From contig JAEPQK010000002.1 in assembly GCA_017640615.1 (NCBI GenBank), positions 496,001 through 560,000 of the forward strand: 64,000 bases of DNA, written 5' to 3'. Source of the DNA: Rhizobiaceae bacterium (lineage in GTDB: Bacteria > Pseudomonadota > Alphaproteobacteria > Rhizobiales > Rhizobiaceae). This document shows positions 49,191-57,971 of the stretch, in pieces; positions within the stretch are counted from its first letter, which is position 1, and each line of letters opens with the position of its first letter. The position numbers and the translations under genes were made by a program. Below the pieces are notes generated by a model that was given only the letters and a program-made list of their open reading frames with translations, made no database searches and was not told the origin of the DNA.

Positions 49191-50162
49191 ATGATCCGTT
49201 CCGTTGTTCGGGGAGTGGGCGCCGAAACGCCGCGGCGCATCATGCGCAACGAGGATTTCGTTGGGCTGGTCGATACCTCGGACGAGTGGATCACCCAGCG
49301 TACCGGTATTCGCCAGCGCCATATCGCGTCCGACGATGAGACGACCGCATCGCTTGGCGAAGCAGCTGCACGCAAGGCGCTTGCGGCCGCTGGACTGACG
49401 CCGGCTGATATCGACCTGATCGTGCTGGCGACATCGACACCCAACAACACGTTTCCCGCTACCGCTGTCGAAATCCAGAAGCACCTCGGCATGGAGCACG
49501 GCTTCGCTTTCGACGTGCAGGCGGTGTGCACCGGCTTCGTCTATGCGCTGACCACGGCCGATCTCTATTTGCGCGGCGGCAAGGCCAAGCGTGCGCTGGT
49601 GATAGGCTCCGAGACGTTCTCCCGCATTCTCGACTGGACCGACCGCACGACCTGCGTTCTCTTCGGAGACGGAGCCGGAGCGGTGGTGCTCGAGGCACAG
49701 GAGGGCGAGGGTGGCGTAGCCGATCGCGGCATTCTCACATCAAGCTTGCGCTCCGACGGCTCACACAAGGAAAAGCTCTTCGTTGATGGCGGGCCATCGA
49801 CCAGCGGCACGGTCGGTAAGTTGCGCATGGAAGGCAAGGAAGTCTTCAAGCACGCGGTCGCGATGATCACCGACGTGGTGGAAGCCGCGCTCGGCGATGC
49901 CGGCGTGACCGCCGAAGGTATCGACTGGTTCGTGCCGCACCAGGCCAACAAGCGCATCATCGATGCCTCGGCACGAAAACTTGGCATCGCAGAGGAAAAA
50001 GTCGTCATCACCGTGGATCGTCACGGCAACACATCGGCGGCTTCAGTCCCCCTTGCGCTGGCCACGGCAGTGGCCGACGGACGTATCAAACAGGGCGATC
50101 TGGTGCTCCTGGAGGCAATGGGCGGCGGCTTTACCTGGGGGGCTGCGCTCGTCCGCTGGTAA
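49191..50162 (+). CDS. fabH: Beta-ketoacyl-ACP synthase III
   Basis: This 323-residue thiolase-fold enzyme starts fatty-acid synthesis with acetyl-CoA and malonyl-ACP. The active-site Cys is in [18 protein letters not shown]; the His and Asn are in [12 protein letters not shown] and [16 protein letters not shown]. Length is normal. Cotranscribed with plsX. Confidence 0.96.
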   Translation: MIRSVVRGVGAETPRRIMRNEDFVGLVDTSDEWITQRTGIRQRHIASDDETTASLGEAAARKALAAAGLTPADIDLIVLATSTPNNTFPATAVEIQKHLGMEHGFAFDVQAVCTGFVYALTTADLYLRGGKAKRALVIGSETFSRILDWTDRTTCVLFGDGAGAVVLEAQEGEGGVADRGILTSSLRSDGSHKEKLFVDGGPSTSGTVGKLRMEGKEVFKHAVAMITDVVEAALGDAGVTAEGIDWFVPHQANKRIIDASARKLGIAEEKVVITVDRHGNTSAASVPLALATAVADGRIKQGDLVLLEAMGGGFTWGAALVRW

Positions 50163-50271
50163 CGATCGATTTGCCATACGGGCGGGAACAGTTCTTGACC
50201 TGCCGCGGCCAATTCCTTAACGTTTCTGTATATCTACACAAAAACAATAATTGGGAATGGACAGGCCGGCG

Positions 50272-50598
50272 ATGGGGGGGAAGACAATCACGCGCGCCGA
50301 TCTCGCGGAGGCGGTGTACCGCAAGGTCGGGCTTTCGCGGACGGAATCATCCCAGCTTGTCGAAATGGTGCTTGAGGAGATCTGCAACGCGATCGTGCGC
50401 GGCGAGTCCGTCAAGCTTTCATCCTTTGCCACTTTCCACGTTCGCTCCAAGAACGAGCGGATTGGTCGCAATCCCAAGACCGGGGAAGAAGTGCCGATCC
50501 TTCCGCGCAGGGTGATGACGTTCAAGGCGTCCAACGTTCTCAAGAACCGCATACTGCGCTCGCATAAGGACAAGCGCGGCAAGAAGGTCGACGCATAA
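50272..50598 (+). CDS. ihfA: Integration host factor subunit alpha
   Basis: This 108-residue nucleoid protein bends DNA as a heterodimer with IhfB. Residues include [40 protein letters not shown] and [16 protein letters not shown]. The ATG at 50272 gives the standard length; the upstream ATG at 50257 and TTG at 50251 would add a few residues. It is followed by the MerR-type gene, the usual order here. Confidence 0.93.
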   Translation: MGGKTITRADLAEAVYRKVGLSRTESSQLVEMVLEEICNAIVRGESVKLSSFATFHVRSKNERIGRNPKTGEEVPILPRRVMTFKASNVLKNRILRSHKDKRGKKVDA

Positions 50599-50700
50599 TC
50601 TGCGTGCATTGCGCGCGCCGCTCCTCAGACGGCACTTGAATTACGCGGCGTTAGAAGCTGCAATCACTGTCGATTCGTAGCGTCCCGTTGAGGTGTGCCC

Positions 50701-51243
50701 ATGGACAAGTCTCCCGATGCGTTTCGTACCATCTCGGAAGTGGCTGACGATCTGGACCTGCCGCAACATGTTCTGAGATTTTGGGAAACGCGTTTCTCGC
50801 AAATCAAGCCGATGAAGCGGGGTGGGGGACGCCGCTATTACCGGCCACAGGATGTCGATCTGATCAAGGGCATCCGTTTCATGCTCTACGATCAGGGCTA
50901 CACCATCAAGGGCGTGCAGAAGCTGCTCAAGGACAATGGCGTGCAATTCGTCGTTGCCATTGGCGCGGGCGATCTAGCTGCGGTGGAAGCGATTGCGCAG
51001 CGCAAGCAGGCCGAGGCCGAAGCCGCGCTTCAGAAGGCCGGCGGCAAGGCGGATGACGGCATGCTGGTGGGCGAGGCAAAAGCAAAGCCCAGCCGCCGCT
51101 TCTTCGGTATCGGAAAGGGCGAGGAGGAAGGTCCGGTCCAGCCTGACAGTGGCAAGCTCACCCGCGACAACCGCGCGCTCCTTCAGGAGGCGTTGTTCGA
51201 TCTACTGGAATGTAAGCGCCTGCTAGATCAGGTGCGCCAATAG
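50701..51243 (+). CDS. MerR-family regulator adjacent to ihfA
   Basis: This 180-residue protein has an N-terminal HTH_MerR domain: [20 protein letters not shown] and [19 protein letters not shown], then [17 protein letters not shown] helical Ala-rich segment ([17 protein letters not shown]) and C-terminal [18 protein letters not shown] follow. This gene follows ihfA in many Hyphomicrobiales; its target is unknown. The ATG at 50701 is preferred to the upstream GTG. Confidence 0.88.
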   Translation: MDKSPDAFRTISEVADDLDLPQHVLRFWETRFSQIKPMKRGGGRRYYRPQDVDLIKGIRFMLYDQGYTIKGVQKLLKDNGVQFVVAIGAGDLAAVEAIAQRKQAEAEAALQKAGGKADDGMLVGEAKAKPSRRFFGIGKGEEEGPVQPDSGKLTRDNRALLQEALFDLLECKRLLDQVRQ

Positions 51244-51257
51244 CCGGGGAGGGCGTT

Positions 51258-51548
51258 ATGGCCGCTTTCATTATCGCTGACACAAAAATCGAAAACGCCG
51301 ACGCCTATGAGGACTACAAGAAACAGGCCAAAGCGATCGCCGAAACCTATGGCGGCAACTATCGCGCGCGCGGCGGCGAGCTGGATGTGATCGACACCGA
51401 TCTGTGGTCGCCGACCCGCGTTGTCATTATCGAGTTCCCCGACATGGCGAGCGCCAGGGCATTTGCCCGGTCGCCGGAATATGCCGAAGTGGCCAAAATC
51501 CGCCACGCCAACGCCAAGAGCACGCTTTTCATCGTCGACGGCGGCTGA
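51258..51548 (+). CDS. DUF1330 family protein
   Basis: This 96-residue protein has the compact ferredoxin-like layout of the DUF1330 family, with the N-terminal MAAFIIADTKIENADAYEDY and the central RAFARSPEYAEVAKIRHA. Ribosome binding site GGGGAGGG precedes the ATG. The family has no assigned reaction. The gene is 14 bp after the MerR gene. Confidence 0.9.
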   Translation: MAAFIIADTKIENADAYEDYKKQAKAIAETYGGNYRARGGELDVIDTDLWSPTRVVIIEFPDMASARAFARSPEYAEVAKIRHANAKSTLFIVDGG

Positions 51549-51594
51549 GCTCGCGCCGAAACCGGCGCAGGCGATCTGTGCAATGAGGAAAAAT

Positions 51595-51671
<77 letters not shown>

Positions 51672-51836
51672 ACCGCAGGCAGCCCTAGAGAAACAACGCC
51701 TTGTGCGCAAGTGAAAAAGCCCCCGGCTGCGAACCCAGGCACAGACAAAAGCTGCACAAGCGAAGGGGCCGGCCATACGGCGCTATGATCGCGCATTCAG
51801 ATCGGCTAGCTTGCCTGGGCAATCACGGAACCCGGA

Positions 51837-52817
51837 ATGGTTGATCCTTTAGACTTGGCTCTCACTAATTTGGGCTCCCCGATCATCCTGTCTTTCGCGC
51901 TGGGGCTCTTCGCGGCGCTCGCCAAGTCCGACCTCAGTTTCCCTGAGGCGATTGCCAAGGGACTGTCGATCTACCTGCTTTTCGCGATCGGCTTCAAAGG
52001 CGGTGTAGCGGTCGCCGCCCACGGCATGGACGCGCAACTGCTGGCAGCGCTTCTGGTAGGCATTGCGATCTCGTTTTTGCTTCCGCTGGTCGCGTTTCCC
52101 CTGCTTCAGAAACTGACACGGCTGCCGGCGGTCGATATCGCCGCCGTCGCCGGCCACTATGGCTCGATCTCAATCGTGACCTTTCTGGCCGCAAGTTCGC
52201 TGTTGACCGCGAACGGCATGGAGGGCGAGGGCTACATGGTGGCGGTCGCCGCAGTGATGGAAGCGCCTGCGATCCTGACCGCCATTTGGCTCGCAAACCG
52301 GAGCGGACGAAGTTCCGCGCAGGCCGGCAATGAATTCTGGCGCGAGATACTTCTCAACGGTTCGATCGTGCTTCTGCTGGGCGCATTTGTGATCGGATGG
52401 GCGACCGGCGAGCGCGGGCTGGCCGAGATCAAGAGCTTCATCGTCGATCCCTTCAAGGGTGTGCTTTGCCTGTTCTTGCTCGACATGGGTCTGGTAGCCG
52501 GTCGAAGGCTGATGGGCAGCATGGGGCTTCTGACGCGCGGCGTTGCGGTCTTTGGCGTGTTGATGCCGCTGGTCGGCGCTTCGATCGGTTTGGCAGGCGG
52601 CCTGCTGCTCGGGCTGTCGCTCGGCGGAGTTGTCCTTCTGATGGTTCTGGCGGCGTCGGCCTCTTACATCGCGGTGCCTGCGGCGATGCGTGTTGCGCTG
52701 CCAGAGGCCAACCCGGCAATTTCTCTGTCACTGGCGCTGGGCATCACCTTCCCGTTCAACCTGACGGTGGGGATACCGCTCTATCTGCTGGTGGCAAGCG
52801 CACTCGTTGGAGCCTGA
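51837..52817 (+). CDS. sbtA: SbtA-type sodium-dependent bicarbonate transporter
   Basis: This 326-residue protein has ~10 hydrophobic helices in two inverted halves; VDIAAVAGHYGSISIVTFLA and VLLMVLAASASYIAVPAAMR are the paired substrate-region segments of the DUF897/SbtA family. Cyanobacterial SbtA carries bicarbonate with Na+. Compared with that, the protein is shorter, with a reduced central loop. It is followed 2 bp later by a PII-like SbtB gene, the canonical partner. Use in a non-photosynthetic organism may relate to carboxylation or pH homeostasis, which is inference. Confidence 0.9.
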   Translation: MVDPLDLALTNLGSPIILSFALGLFAALAKSDLSFPEAIAKGLSIYLLFAIGFKGGVAVAAHGMDAQLLAALLVGIAISFLLPLVAFPLLQKLTRLPAVDIAAVAGHYGSISIVTFLAASSLLTANGMEGEGYMVAVAAVMEAPAILTAIWLANRSGRSSAQAGNEFWREILLNGSIVLLLGAFVIGWATGERGLAEIKSFIVDPFKGVLCLFLLDMGLVAGRRLMGSMGLLTRGVAVFGVLMPLVGASIGLAGGLLLGLSLGGVVLLMVLAASASYIAVPAAMRVALPEANPAISLSLALGITFPFNLTVGIPLYLLVASALVGA

Positions 52818-52819
52818 GC

Positions 52820-53131
52820 ATGAAGACGCATGACGCGAAGCGGGTCGAAATTTTCATCGAAGCCGTCGTTGAGCGGCAGCTTACGAACGCGCTGATCGAT
52901 GCCGGCGTGACCGGCTACACCGTGCTGCCGGTTAGCGGCGGCAATGGCCAGAGTGGTCCATGGAGCAGGGAAGGGCAGATCGGCCGGGGCAGCGGCATGG
53001 TGGCTGTGGTCTGCATCGTGAGACCCGAACGCGTGGACGAGCTTCTGGAGGCTGTTTTCGCCGTCGTGGAAAAGCAGATCGGGATGGTCAGCGTGTCTGA
53101 CGCCGCCGTGGTCAGGCTCGAAAAGTTCTAA
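52820..53131 (+). CDS. sbtB: SbtB-type PII-like regulatory protein
   Basis: This 103-residue protein has a PII/CutA fold, with KRVEIFIEAVVERQLTNALI, GYTVLPVSGGNGQSGPW as T-loop base and MVAVVCIVRPERVDELLEAV. SbtB inhibits SbtA and binds cAMP, AMP or ADP in cyanobacteria. The C-terminus stops at VVRLEKF and lacks the CGPxGC R-loop of cyanobacterial SbtB, so redox control of that type is not expected. It follows sbtA by 2 bp. Confidence 0.85.
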   Translation: MKTHDAKRVEIFIEAVVERQLTNALIDAGVTGYTVLPVSGGNGQSGPWSREGQIGRGSGMVAVVCIVRPERVDELLEAVFAVVEKQIGMVSVSDAAVVRLEKF

Positions 53132-53135
53132 GGCC

Positions 53136-54386
53136 TCAGCCGCGGGCTTCTTGCAGAGAGCCGCGTCGCGTCAGTTGCCACCGCGCTTCGAGCGCCATTG
53201 CTCCCCAGATCATGCCAAGCAGCAGATAGAAGTGACGCCAGTGATTGGTGTCGATCACGGTGCCCAGAAGCACGTGCCCGATGAACACCACGTAGGCAGT
53301 GAGCAAAAAGGGCTGCCAGGGGCGGTCGCGAAAGAGGATGCGGAAGCCGCCGGCGATCGTCCACACGATCAGCGTCAGATAGGCCGCGAAACCGAGCCAG
53401 GAATAGTCGAGCAGCGACTTTAGCCAGATATTGTGCGTGTCCTCGCCGAACATCTGGCCGAATTCCAATGGGCCGATGCCGAGCGGATGCTCCATGGCCA
53501 TCTGGAAGCCAACGACATACCGCGCGAAACGTCCGAGCCGTGCTGTGTCGTATGACTGTGCGAGCTGTGCGCGCTCCGAGAAAAGGTCGGCCACGGCGGG
53601 TATCTGGAGCGCAACGACCAGCGCTACGCCGAGCAGAACGAGGGCGACAAAGCCCATCAGGATGATGCGCAACCGGAACAGGTTGCTGGTGCTGCTGAGA
53701 TAAAGCCCGCCAGTGACGGCGAGGGCCGAAAACATGAACAGGCCCCATGCACCGCGTGAAAACGACAGGAAGATGCCGGCGGTGAGGAAGACCAGGATTG
53801 CGGCGTGTAACGGCATAGAACTCGCGCGCCCGGTCAGCATCTGCTGCAGCATGAAGACCGCGGGCAACACCAGGAACGGGCCGAACACATTAGGGTCTTT
53901 GAATGCACCGGCCGCACGCCCATAGAGCGTGAACATCTCGCCCGTCAGCCCGAAGTAGCCGACAATGCCGAGGGCTGAGGTAGCGATCGCCGCCGCCGTC
54001 CAGGCCCAGAATATCAGCTTGTAGAGGTCCGGTCGGCTTTCGAGCACGGCGGCGAAGAACACGCCGGTCAGCGCCAGAAACAGCGACACCGCCAGATAGA
54101 GCGGGATTTCGCCCACATCGTCCATCTGGTTCATGGAGATCATGCCGCCGATGACGAAGAGCACCAGCAACAGCGCCATCGGCGCGACGGTGCGCGAAAT
54201 CCTGAGGCCGAAGAGCGCCCATATCGGCATAACCAGCGCCATGAAGAGCTCGTAGGGCGCGGGTTCGCGCACCACGAAGCCGGTCAGGAATATGCCGAAC
54301 GCTACCGAAACCGAAACGATCAGCGCGATCAGCTTGGCATTGACCGCCTCACGCGGCAGCGCGGTTGTGGCCGCGGCGGCGCTCAA
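53136..54386 (-). CDS. O-antigen ligase/polymerase family membrane protein
   Basis: This 416-residue protein has about 11-12 transmembrane helices and the Wzy_C-type periplasmic loop in the second half, seen around MEHPLGIGPLEFGQMFGEDTHN. It may join or polymerise surface polysaccharide. The TTG start overlaps the stop of the phosphotransferase gene (TTGA), so the two are cotranscribed. Whether ligase or Wzy polymerase cannot be told; the cluster has no other polymerase. Confidence 0.85.
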   Translation of the reverse strand: MSAAAATTALPREAVNAKLIALIVSVSVAFGIFLTGFVVREPAPYELFMALVMPIWALFGLRISRTVAPMALLLVLFVIGGMISMNQMDDVGEIPLYLAVSLFLALTGVFFAAVLESRPDLYKLIFWAWTAAAIATSALGIVGYFGLTGEMFTLYGRAAGAFKDPNVFGPFLVLPAVFMLQQMLTGRASSMPLHAAILVFLTAGIFLSFSRGAWGLFMFSALAVTGGLYLSSTSNLFRLRIILMGFVALVLLGVALVVALQIPAVADLFSERAQLAQSYDTARLGRFARYVVGFQMAMEHPLGIGPLEFGQMFGEDTHNIWLKSLLDYSWLGFAAYLTLIVWTIAGGFRILFRDRPWQPFLLTAYVVFIGHVLLGTVIDTNHWRHFYLLLGMIWGAMALEARWQLTRRGSLQEARG

Positions 54387-55918
54387 TATGCGTTCTCGGA
54401 ATTGAGCAGCCGGATCGGCGTGAGGAACAGGATTTTCAGATCGAACATCAGCGACCAGTTCTCGATGTAATAGAGATCGAACTCGGTGCGCTTGCGGATC
54501 TTTTCGTCCTTGTCGACTTCACCGCGCCAGCCATTGATCTGCGCCCAGCCGGTGACGCCGGGCTTCACCCGGTGGCGGGCGAAATAGCCGTCCACGACTT
54601 CGGTGTAGAGCACGCTCTGGGTCGCGGCGGCCACCGCGTGCGGGCGAGGGCCGACGAGTGAAAGCGAACCGAAAAGCGCGTTGAAGAACTGCGGCAGCTC
54701 GTCGATCGATGTCTTGCGGATGAAACGGCCGACGCGCGTGACCCGTGGATCGCCTTTGGTGACGGCTTTCACGGCGGTCGGGTCGCACTGGTCCGTATAC
54801 ATTGACCGGAATTTGTAGACGTCGATCTCTTCATTGTTGAAGCCATGGCGCTTCTGCTTGAAGAGAACCGGGCCCTTGCTGTCCAGCTTGATGGCAATCG
54901 CAGTCGCCAGCATGACTGGCGAAAAGGCGATGATGCCGAGCAGCGAAAAGACGATGTCGAAGGCGCGCTTGGCAACCGAATCCCAGTCGTTGATGGGCTT
55001 GTCGAATACGTCCAGCATCGGCACCGCGCCGATGTAGGAGTATGAGCGGGGGCGGAATTTCAGCTCATGCGAGTGTGCCGACAGGCGCACGTCAACCGGC
55101 AGCACCCACAGCTTCTTGAGCATGGAAAGCACGCGCTTTTCAGCGGAGATCGGCAAAGACACAATCAGCATGTCGATACGGGCAATCCGCGCAAAGCTGA
55201 TCAGTTCGTCGATGGTGCCGAGTTTGGGGTAGCCGGCGACAATCGGCGGCGAGCGACGGTTGTCGCGATCGTCGAAAATCCCGCAAATTCGGATGTCATT
55301 ATACGGTTGCTTTTCGATGGAGCGGATGAGTGTTTCGGCGCCCGAGCCGCCGCCGACAATGACCGCCCGCCTTTCCATACGGCCATTGCGCGCCCAGCGT
55401 CGCACCATGCGGGCGAGCGAGAAACGCGTAATGAGGAGCAGGGCGAAGCCAATCACGTACCAGCTGCCAAACCAAACGCGCGAAAACTCTTCTGAGACTT
55501 TGAACAGGAAGCCCGCCAGCGCCATGAGTGCAAATACACCCGACCAGACGAGCAGCATGTTGCCCAAATGCCCCATCGGCCGGCGTAGCGCCGTTATCTG
55601 ATAGAGGTCAGTGACTTCAAAGAGCAGTACGGCAACAATCGAACCGACGAGCACCGCAGCCGGATATTCCCAGACGAGATGCGTGCCAAAGCCGACATAC
55701 AGCGCGTAGATGATGGCGCCGGAAAGGGCGAAAAGTGCGAATTCTGCGAGCCGTAGATAGCCGCTAACGAGCACCGGAGACATAGCATCAGCGCGGTATT
55801 GCGCTGCAACCTGAGACGCGATCGCGCTCAGTTCCGCCTCGTCTTGCTTGGATGTACCGTCGTCAAAACTGCGGACGGAATCCAGCGTATATGGATGCGG
55901 TGCACTCACTTTACTCAT
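54383..55918 (-). CDS. Undecaprenyl-phosphate sugar phosphotransferase (WcaJ/PssY-like)
   Basis: This 511-residue protein starts polysaccharide repeat synthesis by adding a sugar-phosphate to undecaprenyl phosphate. It has four N-terminal helices (from LAEFALFALSGAIIYALYV), a nucleotide-binding-fold CoA_binding_3 region (AVIVGGGSGAETLIRSIEKQ), a fifth helix, and the C-terminal catalytic region. The latter includes KQKRHGFNNEEIDVYKFRSM, KTSIDELPQFFNALFGSLSL and VGPRPH. The ATG at 55918 is preferred to a GTG at 55939. It is upstream of the ligase-type gene. Confidence 0.92.
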   Translation of the reverse strand: MSKVSAPHPYTLDSVRSFDDGTSKQDEAELSAIASQVAAQYRADAMSPVLVSGYLRLAEFALFALSGAIIYALYVGFGTHLVWEYPAAVLVGSIVAVLLFEVTDLYQITALRRPMGHLGNMLLVWSGVFALMALAGFLFKVSEEFSRVWFGSWYVIGFALLLITRFSLARMVRRWARNGRMERRAVIVGGGSGAETLIRSIEKQPYNDIRICGIFDDRDNRRSPPIVAGYPKLGTIDELISFARIARIDMLIVSLPISAEKRVLSMLKKLWVLPVDVRLSAHSHELKFRPRSYSYIGAVPMLDVFDKPINDWDSVAKRAFDIVFSLLGIIAFSPVMLATAIAIKLDSKGPVLFKQKRHGFNNEEIDVYKFRSMYTDQCDPTAVKAVTKGDPRVTRVGRFIRKTSIDELPQFFNALFGSLSLVGPRPHAVAAATQSVLYTEVVDGYFARHRVKPGVTGWAQINGWRGEVDKDEKIRKRTEFDLYYIENWSLMFDLKILFLTPIRLLNSENAY

Positions 55919-55974
55919 ACCCGACCGTACGAAAAACACTGGTCACTCGGCATCGATCCTAAGGTCGACCCCCT

Positions 55975-56009
55975 AAAAAACCCTTGCCCCGGCGGCAGAA
56001 ATCGCCGGG
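55975..56009 (-). terminator. Possible terminator after the GT4 gene
   Basis: On the minus strand, CCCGGCG...CGCCGGG (56009-56003, 55994-55988) is followed after 7 nt by TTTTTT. It lies between the GT4 stop and the phosphotransferase gene. Confidence 0.5.
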
Positions 56010-56034
56010 TAGTGTCAAATGGATGTGATTGTGG

Positions 56035-57171
56035 TCAGCTCAGCCGCTGAAGCGTGGCGCGATAGGCGTCTTCGATCTGGCGAGCCATTTCGTCAGCGCT
56101 GAAGCGCTTTTTGAGTTCGGCCTGGCTGGGCATCATTGCCCTAAACGCCTTTTCGTCACTGAGCGCGCTAACCATGCGCTCGGCAAGTTCGCTGGTGCCA
56201 GGCCGGATGAGGGCAGGCGACCCTGTGCCGAATATCTCGGGAATGCCGCCAACTGCGCTGGCGATCATGGCTTTACGTGCCGCCAGCGCTTCCAGCACGA
56301 TATAGGGCATGGCCTCGGCGCGCGAGGGCACCACCATGATACGGCCGAGCCTAAACGCTTCACGGGCCGGCATCGCGTCCAGAAAGGTGACTTCGATGTA
56401 TTCGCGCAATGCGTCAGCCTGTGAGCGATAGCGCGGTTTGTCATCGCCATCGCCAACCATCGTTGCCGATAACCGCCGCCCAAGTTGCTGCGCTGCGCCG
56501 GCGGCCGCGTCGAGGAATAGGTCGGGGCCTTTCAGGTCGCGCATCATGCCGACATAGAGCAGGTCGGTTGCGTTCTTTAGGTTGCGCACGGCGGAAAATT
56601 CGCTGTCACGCAGGCCATTGTGAACAAGCCGGAAGGGCGGACGCGGTTTGCCGACCTTGGCCTCGTATGTCCTGCGCTCATAATCCGACACAAAAAGCAG
56701 CTGATCGGTGGCACGGCCAAGAAGCCGCTCCACGGCGAAGAATGCTTTGCCGGTCAGCGTGTCGGCGTCGTAGTGCAGGCTGCCGCCATGCGGCGTATAG
56801 ATTCGGGCTACGCGAGACCTGGATGCCCGAGACAGTGAACCGAACAGCCGGGCATAGGCGCCGCCTTTGGCGCCGTGTCCGTGCAAAACGTCCGGTTGCA
56901 ACTCAGAAATGATGCCGTAGGTGCGCCAGGCCGCGGCGAGGTCACCTGGCCCGACATGGCGCTGCATCGGCGTGCGTTTGACGCCGAGCGTCAGTTTGTC
57001 TTCGATTTCGGCGAAAAGCTGGGCTTCATAAGCGCCGCCGGTAATGGAATCGCAGATGATCCCTACATCGTGGCCCGCTGCGCGCTGCGCCTCGGTGAGG
57101 TCGCGCACATGCCGGAAAAGTCCACCGACCGGCGAACGGAAGCAGTGAACTATGCGTAGGTTTCCGCTCAA
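56035..57171 (-). CDS. GT4-family glycosyltransferase
   Basis: This 378-residue GT-B enzyme begins LRIVHCFRSPVGGLFRHVRDL, the donor-acceptor cleft loop of WbpH/PelF-type transferases, with VARIYTPHGGSLHYDA following. The C-terminal Rossmann domain has LLYVGMMRDLKGPDLFLDAA and the EX7E-type VVPSRAEAMPYIVLEALA. It adds a sugar to the lipid-linked repeat unit; the sugar is unknown. The start codon is TTG with a weak site. Confidence 0.9.
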   Translation of the reverse strand: MSGNLRIVHCFRSPVGGLFRHVRDLTEAQRAAGHDVGIICDSITGGAYEAQLFAEIEDKLTLGVKRTPMQRHVGPGDLAAAWRTYGIISELQPDVLHGHGAKGGAYARLFGSLSRASRSRVARIYTPHGGSLHYDADTLTGKAFFAVERLLGRATDQLLFVSDYERRTYEAKVGKPRPPFRLVHNGLRDSEFSAVRNLKNATDLLYVGMMRDLKGPDLFLDAAAGAAQQLGRRLSATMVGDGDDKPRYRSQADALREYIEVTFLDAMPAREAFRLGRIMVVPSRAEAMPYIVLEALAARKAMIASAVGGIPEIFGTGSPALIRPGTSELAERMVSALSDEKAFRAMMPSQAELKKRFSADEMARQIEDAYRATLQRLS

Positions 57172-57220
57172 AGAAGTAACCTGTCGGGACGAGGCCGCAT
57201 GAGGCGGCCTTCAGCCAAAA

Positions 57221-57781
57221 TCAGAACAGCCGTTCGCGGACATAGATGGTGTCGCCAGGCAGCAGCGGGTCGGAGGTGAGCACACGCCCGGTCATGACCT
57301 TGCCGTTGATGACCCGCGTCACATCGACATCCGCCTGCTGGGCGCGGGCCGAGAAACCGCCTGCCGAGGCGATTGCCTTGTGCACCGTCATGCCTGGCAC
57401 GTAGGTGTATTGGCCGGCGCTGCCCACTTCGCCCATCACGAAGATGGGGCGGTAACGGTCGACCTCGACGGAAACATCCGGATCGCGCAGATAGCCGGCG
57501 CGGAGCCGTTCCGCGATGGCGCCTTCAAGCTGTTTGGTTGTGTGGCCGCGCGCCGGTACGGCGCCGACGAGGGGGAAAGAGATGTAACCGGCCTGATCCA
57601 CGCTGTAGACATTGGTGAGACCTTCTTGCTCGAAGACGGTGACACGAAGCCGGTCACCCGAATCGAGAAGATAGGGGCGCATGACAGCTTCATGGAAAGC
57701 CGTGGGCGCGGGGCGATAACCGGAGCAGCCGGACAGAATTGTCAGGGCGCATATGGCGGACACAACGAATTTTTTGTTCAC
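57221..57781 (-). CDS. Polysaccharide export lipoprotein (Wza/OtnA family)
   Basis: This 186-residue protein has a signal peptide with lipobox (LTILSGC, Cys at about residue 19). It has a Poly_export domain (DSGDRLRVTVFEQEGLTNVY) and one SLBB-type repeat (GQYTYVPGMTVHKAIASAGG). It is shorter than E. coli Wza and probably forms the outer-membrane or periplasmic export pore for EPS. GTG start at 57781. Divergent from the Wzz-like gene with a 190 bp gap. Confidence 0.9.
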   Translation of the reverse strand: MNKKFVVSAICALTILSGCSGYRPAPTAFHEAVMRPYLLDSGDRLRVTVFEQEGLTNVYSVDQAGYISFPLVGAVPARGHTTKQLEGAIAERLRAGYLRDPDVSVEVDRYRPIFVMGEVGSAGQYTYVPGMTVHKAIASAGGFSARAQQADVDVTRVINGKVMTGRVLTSDPLLPGDTIYVRERLF

Positions 57782-57971
57782 GGCACAGACACCTTTTGCG
57801 GTTCGCCCGAAGCCGAACCCGTAATCTCCAGAGTGTTATCGGTCCGTTAGGGTTAATGCCCGGTAAAGCGGAACGCAGGCGGACGGCCTTTAAGAAGAAC
57901 GCCGCATCTTAACTTCGCGGTTACCATGCCTGTTTAGGTTCGGTTTGCTATCTGCAAGCGGAGTCGCACCC

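Noticed and set aside
57905..57925. CtrA-like TTAAC...TTAC site upstream of the Wzz-like gene
   Set aside because: The spacing is 8 bp rather than the 7 bp of the TTAA-N7-TTAA consensus, and the second half is imperfect.
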